From positions 2,046,001-2,110,000 of the forward strand of contig JYIP02000008.1 in the NCBI GenBank assembly GCA_001051155.2: a stretch of DNA of 64,000 bases, written 5' to 3'. How positions within the stretch are numbered: position 1 is the stretch's first letter; each line of letters opens with the position of its first letter. The translations under genes and the position numbers were made by a program. This document shows positions 55,482 through 64,000 of the stretch, in pieces. This DNA comes from Chrysoporthe austroafricana (taxonomy: Eukaryota; Ascomycota; Sordariomycetes; Diaporthales; Cryphonectriaceae). The notes beneath the pieces are model-generated. The model did not search any database. It was given only the letters and a program-made list of their open reading frames with translations, and was not told the DNA's origin.

Positions 55482-58372
55482 ATGCGGCTATTACAATACG
55501 ACGACGCTGGCAACTACAGCCTCACGCCGGACCTTGCAGCTGACAACATCCCTCCTTACGCGATCCTTTCCCATACATGGGGACCAGACGAGGTGGTCTT
55601 CGCAGACCTGGAAGATCCAAGAGACGATTGGAAGCGCAAGGAAGCCTTCGACAAGATCAGATTCTGTGCCGAGCAAGCGAAACAACATGGGCTCCAGTAT
55701 TTCTGGGTTGATACTTGCTGCATCGACAAGTCTGAAGCTATCGAGCTCCAAACTGCAATCAATAGCATGTTCCGGTGGTATCGCGGTTCGAAGAGATGCT
55801 ATGTCTATTTGACAGACGTCTCCACTCCTACAGCGCCGGGCGAGCAGCCTGCCGTGCTTTGGGAGGGGGCCTTCCGAAAGAGCAGATGGTTCACGCGTGG
55901 CTGGACACTCCAAGAGCTCATCGCTCCGGCATCAGTGGAGTTCTACTCGAGAGAAGGGCTGCTCCTAGGTGACAAGCGGTCTTTGGAGCCCCAAATACGC
56001 GATATCACGGGCATTCCTGCAGAAGCTCTCCGCGGCAAGCCTTTGTCCAATTTCACTATCACGGAGCGAAAAGGGTGGATTGGCAATCGGCAGACGAAGT
56101 ACGAGGAGGATCTGGTATACTCGCTACTAGGTATCTTCAATGTGCATATGCCCCTAGTATATGGCGAAGGGCGAGAAAATGCGTGGAAAAGACTGGAAGA
56201 AGAGGTCCAGAAAGCTCTAAAAGGTAATAATCGCTGTAGTCTATAAGAATCCGAATGAGCTCGAAGGCTAACTAACTAAACTAGGTTCCCAACACAATGA
56301 CTTCTCGGTGGCTTTTAGCCTCTCCGGCATTTCCGAAACACAACACTTCGTGGCAAGAGAGAAGGAACTTGCAGAGATGCGTAGCAACCTCATATCGGAC
56401 GGAAGCCGTCGCATCGTCGTTCTCCACGGACTCGGTGGCATTGGCAAGACGCAAACCGCTGTTACATACGCGAAACGATATAAAGATGAGTATTCCGCCA
56501 TATTCTGGTTGAACATCAAGGATGAAGTTTCTGTCCAGCAGAGCTTTACTAAAGTTGCGAAGCAGATATTGAGACAGCATCACAACGCCAGCCGCTTGAG
56601 CGCTATTGATTTGCAGGATTATAAAGAAGTCATTGAAGCAGTGAACGCCTGGCTCAGCCTGCCAGGGAACACTAGGTGGCTATTGATCTTCGACAATTTT
56701 GACAACCCGAAAACTACTAGTAGCAACAACGATGACGGAATCGATATCCAACGCTTTCTTCCTGAAGCATACCAAGGGTCGGTCATTATCACAACACGGT
56801 CGTCACAAGTCGACTTGGGCTTAGTAGTCCGGATGAGAAAACTCGAATCATTGGATGATAGTCTTCAAATTCTGTCAAGTACCTCAGGTCGAGGCAGTTT
56901 GAAAAACAGTAAGATTCTCATACTGGTGCCGTACTGTATACCCTTCTAACCTCTTATACAGATACCGATGCTTTAAAGCTTGCAGAGAAGCTTGATGGAC
57001 TTCCTCTAGCCCTTGCTACTGCTGGAGCATATTTGAAGCATGTTCCTATCGGTTTCGATGACTACCTTCGCCTTTATCAAGAATCGTGGGCAAAGCTTCA
57101 TACAAGCACTCCGGGCCTAGGCTCCTACCAAGATCGCACACTATGCTCGACGTGGCAACTGTCATACGAGCAGATCCAGAAACAGAATCCACTTGCAGCT
57201 TATATCCTCATGTGGTGGGCATATTTCGATAACGACGATATCTGGTTCGAACTTCTCCAACCTGTCAACATGGACCATCCAGCTTGGATGGACGAGCTCG
57301 ATGATGAATTGAGCTTTAACGGAGCTATGGGCATGCTAAATAATTACGGCTTTGTCGAACCGCATAATCCAACAGCTGGCATAACTGGATCAAAGGGATT
57401 CAGCATCCATGCATGCGTACATACCTGGGTGATCAATATGCTGAATCAAGACTGCAATCCTGATTTGGCTAGGCTCGCAGTAGATTGTGTTGCATTACGG
57501 GTTCCGTCTCAAGACGCAGATCAATTCTGGCTGCTGCAGAGACGGCTTCTGCCTCATGCTATGAGATCCTATATTATTATCGAGAATGGGTTCTATGACG
57601 GAATAGCAGCAATTCACAACCTAGGAGACCTTTTCTCTACCCAAGGCAAGCTGCAACAAGCCGAGGAGATGTACCAGCGGGCGCTTCGAGGGAAAGAGAA
57701 GGCATTGGGCCCTGATCATATATCTACCCTCGGTACAGTCAATAACCTAGGATATCTACCCTCGGTACAGTCAATAACCTAGGACTCCTTTATGCAGACC
57801 AAGGCAAGCTACAACAAGCCGAGGAGATGTACCAGCGGGCGCTTCGAGGGAAAGAGAAGGCGTGGGGCCCTGATCATACATCCACCCTCGATACAGTCAA
57901 TAACCTGGGAAGCCTTTATGCAGGCCAAGGCAAGGTACAACAAGCCGAGGAGATGTATCAGCGGGCGCTTCGAGGGTACGAGAAGGCATGGGGATCTCAA
58001 AATATGATGGGACATCGCCCAGCCATCAATACCACAAAGAATCTCGGATCTTTACGATTGCATCAGGACAAGTTGGCTGAAGCTAAGATGCTCTACACTC
58101 GAGCTTGCGATGGCCTTGAAGCACTTGTCGGACCTTCGCATACAGATGTTCAAGCGATGCGAGAGATATTAATGGAGCTGGATGAATTCATACAAGGTAA
58201 TTCTGTTCTCTCTCATCTTCATATATCGATAATTAATATTTAAATGGCAGATGCAACGCAATCGACAGATGCAACACAATCGACAGATGCAACGCACTCG
58301 ACAGATGCAACGCAATCAACAAATATCAAGGAAGGACGTCGTGATGTAGCCAAAAGAGTGCGATATCTTTAA
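55482..58372 (+). CDS. NLR-like protein: HET, NB-ARC and TPR domains; frame broken in the TPR array
   Basis: Exons: 55,482-56,223, 56,285-56,908, 56,962-58,196 and 58,251-58,372. The HET domain (allorecognition/cell-death type) shows YAILSHTWGPDEV (26-38), FWVDTCCIDK (74-83) and RGWTLQELIAP. The NB-ARC part has P-loop HGLGGIGKTQ (about 295-304), Walker B LLIFDNFDN, SVIITTRSS and GLPLALATAGAYL. The C-terminus holds about four 42-residue TPR units (QQAEEMYQRALRGKEKA) that are nearly identical at DNA level. An exact 32-bp tandem duplication (57,720-57,751 = 57,752-57,783) shifts the frame to a stop at 57,782, giving 728 residues. Without the extra copy the frame runs on to 58,372 (896 residues). 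The last exon encodes four DATQST repeats. A/T-ending codons look commoner than in neighbouring genes. It could be a real truncation, a recent null allele or an assembly error. Confidence 0.88.
57720..57783 (+). repeat. Exact 32-bp tandem duplication causing a frameshift
   Basis: The unit beginning ATATCTACCCTCGGTACAGT and ending AATAACCTAGG occurs twice without a mismatch. 32 is not a multiple of three, and a TAG follows in the shifted frame. Confidence 0.97.
58251..58322 (+). repeat. 18-bp coding minisatellite (DATQST x4)
   Basis: Four units of GATGCAACGCAATCGACA type encode DATQST, DATQST, DATHST, DATQST in the last exon of the NLR-like gene. Confidence 0.9.
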
Positions 58373-59179
58373 ACCTCGGCCTCGCAAATGAAAGGATAGT
58401 CCGCATATTAATTCGTTCTGTTCACTGTAATATGCTCTTCAGGCTTTTGCTGTGAATAGTTGCAGGGACTAGCACTAATAAGTGAAGTTACTGCTTGCTG
58501 GATGGGATATAGACTTGTGTTGGATAAAAGAGAACGGAATCGAAATTTTGCAACGATGGGGCTGCATATGGCATCTTCTTGCAAGGCTTCTTGCTGACGT
58601 TGTGCTGGCGCAATAAGTATAGTCTGAACCAATTGATCACTACCATATGTCTTACTCGGTCTGTTATATACAAGCTGTTATCATCCCGTATAAAAGGCAA
58701 CGGATATAAACCAGGCTCTCGGAGCCCAATCACTCTTAGCAGTGTTGCAGGCTAGATGATGGAGCAAGATTCGAAAGCATCCTCAGAGTATCTAATACCC
58801 GAGATTTATAAGAGATACTTTTATTGTAGGAAAATACGGGGCAACTTATAGTAACATGGTGACAGGCCACTATCGGCTGAATATAGAGCACATTTCCGCA
58901 AGGCCCAAAATGGGCCGTCATGCATGAAACGCGTCGTGTTGTCGTTATCGCAATGCAATATGAGGAAATGGAGTTATTGGGCATATGTTACCCAGTTATA
59001 TTCTTACAATGTTCTTTCTCAAGCATTGTGCTTATGGGGAAGGTCGCTAGTATCATCAGCGCATAATACACGTTGAAGGAATGCAAGGACTTTACTAGCA
59101 ATTTTTAGAAAGGCGCCAGTTCTGGCTCTGTTAGCGACGACTCCTTGAGTACCTGGGCCAAGCCATGTCGGCCACGGCT

Positions 59180-59246
59180 CCACACCACTACTACTAAAGA
59201 TGTTAACTAAAGAATTTGGCGAAGCCCATTGCGCCTTTCACTGTAC
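59180..59246 (-). repeat. Right inverted repeat of the NLR-like locus
   Basis: The reverse complement starts GTACAGTGAAAGGCG and ends CTTTAGTAGTAGTGGTGTGG. Outside it the GTACAGTG octamer is repeated once more and is followed by TACATAGTA, which mirrors TACTATGTA outside the left copy. Confidence 0.85.
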
Positions 59247-60300
59247 CACTGTACGTACATAGTAGCCAGTCATTCCAAGACACGGCGGTGTCTAGTAGGC
59301 TCCCTGCAGCGCGTTGGCAGCGTGGCAGCACTAAGTATAGCTCCCGATAATGCTGCCAGCACCAGCTAGTCCAGGTACTAGATCATCTATCCAGCGCCTT
59401 GCTACGGTATAGCATGTTCCTGGCCGTGGTGGCTTTCCTTACCGCTGCTTACCTACCAGCCAGCTGTTTCAGAGGCCACGACACACAGCACCACGTCCAC
59501 ACCGCACCCAACCACTTGACAGTCAAGTGACGATGCACTCGTGATTCGGGAGCAGCGGCCACCCTCCACAGCCTCAGTACGGTACCAAAGCAGCACCCTC
59601 GCGGCCGTTTCGGGACGGGGTCAGCAGCTGAGGAAATCCACCCCGCAATCTGTATCAAACAGCCCTACCCCATCGCGCTATGTTTACACCATGCATGCGC
59701 CCTGGGGTGGGCCTCGCCGCGCCCCTCCTGTCATTTTGCCTCATTATCCTCAACTCCATCCTCATAAAATGGGAGGACCGTTATGCGTTCGCCGGGCCAC
59801 GCCTCATGACCCCATAGCACGCTGGTGCCGGGCCGGCGGCCGTGCCATGCCCGTCGCTCGCCCACTTGACCCTATCGCCCCCCCCCCGGCGTCCAACCCT
59901 GCCAGGTCTCATCACCCGCTGCGCACCACGGGCTTTGCCTCGTCTCTTTTTGTCGCCGGACCTGCGACTGGCGGCCTGCAGATCCTGCACATCTCCTGCA
60001 GGCTGGGGCCGCACTAGTGAGGGTCGCGACGTCTGGAGACGCGTTCTGGGGAGGGGGGGTTTGACGAAGTGAGAGTTGCGCTAGCCCAGGAGCTCCCCCC
60101 CTTTGCCCGCTGGGCCCCCTCTTTGTCTGGCTGCTGGCGCCAGGGACGAGGGACGAGGGACGAGACGGGCACAGAGATGATGGCTGGTACAGAAGAGGGA
60201 GGAAAAGGGAAAAGGGGGCAACCTGGTACGCGCAAGGGGACTGATTGGGTGGTTGGGTGATTGGGCAGACGGGCCCCCAGACACTCAACCCGCAAACCGC

Positions 60301-60344
60301 AGGGCCACAGGGCCACACAGGGCCACACAGGCCACACAGGCCAC
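60301..60344. repeat. GGGCCACA(CA) minisatellite, second locus
   Basis: Imperfect CAGGGCCACA units similar to those at 35,171-35,217. Confidence 0.85.
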
Positions 60345-60683
60345 TCACCACCCACTACTACCTCCTCCTCCTCCTCCTCCACCACCACCGCCACACTCCC
60401 TGTCGCGGCGGCGGGCTCGACCTGTTCCGGCCACCCTGTGCAGACCTCAACCTCAGATGCTCCCCTCCCCTCCTCCCGCTCCCCTATTTTACCTCTTCAA
60501 CCACACACGCGCTGTTGATCTTGCTTGCGTTGCTTTTCTCCGCTGCTGGAACAACACCAGCGCCGCTAGCTGCCGTCGCGCCTTGCAGGGGCTTCCTCGG
60601 CTTCACTTCCCGCGCCCCCCCCCCCCGGGCCTGTTTGTTTACTTACTTCCAGTCACTCCTTCCACAGCCACAGCCCAGCCAAG

Positions 60684-63067
60684 ATGAGCGTCAGAGATAG
60701 GATCAAGATGATGGAGCAGATGGCGAAGAAGGAGGAAGGCGCCATGGACGAGAGAGGGCGCAGCCCAGGCGGCGTCTCGTCGGTGCGGTCCAGTATGTTG
60801 TTGTTGTTGTTTGCCCTTCCTGTCCGCAACAGCCAGCCAGCCTCAGCGACACCCGCCGCCCTGCGGCCCTCCTCAGACAGAAACATACACACATACACTG
60901 CTATAGTCTAGTTCTTAACGGCACATTGCTAACCCATACCCTCTCCTCCCCGCCTGCAGACGCGAGCGACTCCCCCCGGCCCCTCTCCAAGGTCCGCACG
61001 AGCTTCGTCGCCATCGAGAAGGACGGGCGCGTAGGCCTCGCGCGCCAGCACAGCGGCGACTCGAGCATCTCCGGCCGCAAGCTCAGCGGCGACCCCGAGA
61101 CGGCCTCCTCCATCCTGCAGGACCACACGCGCACCAATGTCTCGAGCCCGGACACCAGCCGATCAGCAGAGCTCCTCCGGGGCCCCGGCAGCTCCGCCGT
61201 CTCCCCTTCCTCCGCGCGGGACGCCAGACCTTCTGCCGCCAGCCCAGCCGCCGGCCCAGCCCTCGCCGGGATCCCCGCCGTCGGTCCCGGCCCCCAGAAC
61301 GCCGCCGCCGCCGCCAGGGGGCTCGCCGCCGCCTCCGGCCCTGCCGGCCCCGCCGGTGGGCGGCAGGAAGGGCTTGCGGAGCCGGCTCAGATCAAACAAG
61401 CTCCTCGGGGCCCGGGCGCCGGGGCCCGCGGTCAGGGTGCCAAAGAGGGTGAGGCTCGCCCTGTTCCTGGACAGGCTCAAGGCGAAGGTGCTGGGGCTGC
61501 CAGAGACAACAACCTCAACGGCCACAGCGGCGGTCCCGGCGGCAGCGCCAGCGCCGGTGCCGCCGCCCCCGCGGCTGTGAACGGGGCAGACAAGGCGAAG
61601 ACGGCAAAGCCGGCAGCGACGGTCAAGTCGACGCCGTCTTCGTCCCAGCTGAGGCCGGCCGGCAGGACACCTCAGCCCACCCCGAAGCAATCTGCCACCC
61701 CGCCTCCTGAGAAGCCCGCAGCCGAGAAGAAGACGCCCCCTGCTGCCTCCCCCGACCCGCCGAAACCTAGAGCGAAATCACCCACACGCCCCGTCAAGCT
61801 GCCTGCCTCCCTCACCACCCACACGGCAGCGTCAGGACAGAAGACGAAGAACGCCGGCCCGCCCCCGGCACCCGCGAACCGACCCCAGAGCCAGACATCC
61901 ATGGCCCCGGCTGGCAAGGCCGTCAAGAGGTCGGCCTCGGTGGCCAACCGCCAGCGGCCCAGCCTCGGCCCGCCCCCGAAGCAGGCGGCCAAGGACCACC
62001 CCGTCCCTAAGAAGGAGACCAGGGCGCCCGACGAGAGCTTCCTCGCGAGGATGACGCGCCCCACGCAGGCGAGCGCCAGCAAGGTCGCCGACAAGGTGCA
62101 GCTGCCCACGACGCCGCCCCGGAAGACCTCGACGTCGGCCAAGAAGCCCCCGAGCGCAAAGACGGGGCCCATCAGGAGGGTGGCCTCCAGGACCATGGGC
62201 GCGGCGAACCCTGCTGCGGCGACGCCAGAGGCCAGCAAGGAGGAGCCGTCCTCGGCCAGACAAGTCACGAAGAAGGTGTCACGGACCCCCATCGCGGAGG
62301 AGGAGATCACGGTTGTCAAGAGGGCGGCGAGGAATGCGGCGCCCTTGAAGATCTCGGAAGAGCAGGTCGAGCCGCGGAAGATCTCCGGAAGCCAGCCTGC
62401 GCTGAAGGAGGCCCAGGCGGAGATGAAGGACATCCCGGAGGTGACTGAGGAGAAGGACGAGGCTGGCAGGCCATCTGCGAAGGCGGATGCTCCTAAGCCG
62501 CTCGTGCAGGAGGACAGCGCCAAGGCACCTGAGAAGAAGGACGAGCTACCCGAGGAGCCTGAGAAGAAGGAAGTCTTGTCTGAGGCGCCTGCGGGTCTGG
62601 ATGCCCCGAAGCCAGTCGAAAAGGCTGGGGAGGCTTCTGAGAAGAAGGACGATGCCCCGAAGACGTCCGAGAAGAAAGATGAGACCACCGAGGCACTCAG
62701 CCAGGAGAACAGTGTGCCCAAGGCAGCTGAGAAGACAGAGGATGCCCCGAAGGCGCTTGATGACATAAAACCTGCTCCCAAGGTGTCTGAGAAGAAGGAA
62801 CTGGTTACGGTGTCAACAACTGAGAAGGCGGAATCCGGTCCGGAGCCCACTGAGAAAACGCAAGATGCTCCCAAGGCGTCGGACGCGCTGTTCGCCGCCT
62901 TCATGAACCCCAGCGCGGGCGCGACGGATGATGCGCCCCAGGCTAATGGCCATTCCAAGCCGGAGGAGAAGACGGAGGGGCAGGTTGTTCCCGCAGCCAA
63001 AGCTGATGTTGCTCAACAAGCGGCGGCGGCGGGTGCCGAGCATGATGAGGAACAAGAGGAGTGGTGA
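60684..63067 (+). CDS. Conserved fungal [17 protein letters not shown] (often labelled mucin-like), function unknown
   Basis: Two exons, 60,684-60,792 and 60,960-63,067, give 738 residues. The N-terminus MSVRDRIKMMEQMAKKEEGA is a short conserved helix, followed by KVRTSFVAIEKDGRVGLARQ. Most of the rest is Ala/Pro/Lys/Ser-rich and disordered. Conserved islands are KSPTRPVKLPASLTTHTAA (about 289-307) and PSLGPPPKQAAKDHPVPKKE followed by ESFLARMTRPTQASASK. The C-terminal 250 residues are Lys/Glu-rich imperfect repeats around EKKDE and AEKTEDAPKA. No catalytic motif is seen. The pattern recalls basic disordered cytoskeletal or nucleic-acid-binding proteins, but no function is claimed. The 167-nt intron is GTATGT...TGCAG. 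Confidence 0.82.
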
Positions 63068-64000
63068 GGCGGAGGAAGGAGGCTGCACACACACAAACAA
63101 GACCGCGGTCGTCTTTTTTTCCGGCCGCGTTCTGTTCTGTTCTGTTCTGGACACCCGCCCGCATCGAGTGGTTGTTGTTGTTGTCCTGTCTACTAGGGAG
63201 GCACCGAGTTCTTTACTTTCTTCTTCTTCTTTTTTATGATACCTCAGGAGTTCAGCCGGGCTCTGTCTGCCTCGGGGGCTAGTCGGGCGTTTTTTTTTGA
63301 CGGGGAAAAGGGCCGGGAGCAAACGGTTAGAGTAGACCTCAGATGTTAGATATCTCTGGACAGAATGGATCAACGGCATGCGTCCTATGAAGACTGCGAC
63401 GAGGAGTCACATGGCTGTTTACAGTGACCGAGGGGTGTTTTCAAGGAGCCACTACCGTAGGAATCCTGCTCTGCTAGAGAGAAGGTATATCGGAGCGTCT
63501 GTTTGGGATTGTATCTCATTTTTTACATTGGGAGAGTTGTAAAGATCCGTCCTCGGACCGTTCTATCTTCCGGGTATCCGCTAAGCGGACGAACCAGGGT
63601 GGGTGGTGATGATGGTATATCTATACCTGCCTCGCACTTTGGCCACCGCTGGCTGGGGCTGATGGCGGCCGCACGGTATAGTGGTTTTGAGCTCCCCGGC
63701 GGCCGGCTCACCCAGCCCAGCATCAATCGATCATGTCTTCGCCTGCCGCCCCTCTTATTCCAGCCGTCGGGATTCCTCCATGGGGCAGTGAACGTTATAG
63801 ACTGCGTCCTGCCTGCATCCTCCTATGATCGCCCTGCACGTGTGATACGCTTCTGGTCTCTCTCTCTCTCTCTCTCTCTTATACACACACACTCTCTTCC
63901 TCCGGACGTCCCAGACAAAACTCCTCACCGCACGCTCTCTTGGCCCCCTTCTAACAGTCCCCCCTCAGTACGGGCTCACGCGGCACAGCACCAGCCCGCC
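63068..64000. other. 3' region and right edge of window
   Basis: 933 bases of 3' untranslated and intergenic DNA. It has T-runs, a (TC)n run near 63,857-63,880 and an AC run. A short open frame near 63,733 is not supported as a gene. Confidence 0.6.

Larger units (their letters stand above)
55169..59244. mobile_element. Candidate TIR-bounded element carrying an NLR-like gene
   Basis: The 4.1-kb interval is bounded by inverted repeats of about 67 bp (55,167-55,232 and 59,180-59,246, about 80% identical). Both repeats begin TA-CAGTGAAAGGCG at the outer edge, so TA could be a target duplication as in Tc1/mariner-type elements. The only gene inside is the HET/NB-ARC/TPR gene; no transposase is seen. 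The alternative is two separate solo repeats that happen to be inverted around the gene. Confidence 0.45.
58373..60683. other. 2.3-kb spacer between the NLR-like gene and the next gene
   Basis: 58,373-59,179 is A/T-rich non-coding sequence inside the inverted repeats. From about 59,400 the sequence turns GC-rich and contains a GGGCCACA-type minisatellite at 60,301-60,344 and a (CTC)n run near 60,361-60,380, probably the leader of the next gene. No other gene is seen. Confidence 0.6.

Noticed and set aside
61137..61580. Second open frame inside the [17 protein letters not shown] gene, with a basic GRKGLRSRLRSNK stretch
   Set aside because: The main frame is continuous with conserved islands on both sides; the overlap is explained by Gly/Pro/Ala codon bias.

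Overview
The window is nuclear DNA of a filamentous ascomycete (Pezizomycotina, most likely Sordariomycetes). The evidence is GC-rich genes with short GT-AG introns (about 50-110 nt), fungal-specific families (GPI-anchored phospholipase B and yapsin-like protease, an EGF/ABCG transporter of the ADP1 type, fungal homoisocitrate dehydrogenase) and a HET-domain NLR. Most genes are ordinary housekeeping or secreted-protein genes. No biosynthetic cluster, CRISPR array, tRNA or rRNA gene is visible.

Layout. 0-6.3 kb: 5' part of a quinone-oxidoreductase-like gene, RPA43 and TMA23 (both ribosome production), all on the minus strand, then a 2.4-kb non-coding stretch. 6.3-11.2 kb: phospholipase B (+) and a protein joining a CxxC(x6)C motif to a caspase-like fold (-). 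11.2-19.5 kb: a gene-poor 8.2-kb interval with GTAC-dense tracts and a degenerate 141-bp tandem repeat. 19.5-31.5 kb: FAD monooxygenase (+), GH31 alpha-glucosidase (-), MFS transporter (+), SPRY protein (-). 31.5-44 kb: VCX1-type Ca2+/H+ exchanger (-, six exons with a 16-nt microexon and a GC-AG intron), NOG2 (-, with a long intron that looks like a snoRNA host), an mS26-like mitoribosomal protein (+) and an ADP1-like ABC transporter (-). 45-55 kb: aminotransferase (+), GPI-anchored aspartic protease (+), mitochondrial EF-G MEF1 (+) and LYS12 (-). 55-59.3 kb: a HET/NB-ARC/TPR gene enclosed by inverted repeats. 60-64 kb: a disordered conserved fungal protein (+).

The most unusual locus is the NLR-like gene at 55,482-58,372. 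It is flanked by an inverted repeat of about 67 bp whose outer ends read TA-CAGTGAAAGGCG, like the ends of a TA-targeting DNA transposon. It looks richer in A/T-ending codons than its neighbours, carries near-identical TPR units, and its frame is broken by an exact 32-bp tandem duplication. The terminal 15-mer recurs once more at 20,835-20,849.

All three ambiguous bases (21,951; 31,246; 52,671) sit in low-complexity blocks that are error-rich echoes of their own flanks. They are probably contig-end artefacts, and the true introns or spacers there are likely 130-330 bp shorter. Coordinates and gene models are read by eye from splice signals and family resemblance; no database search was run.
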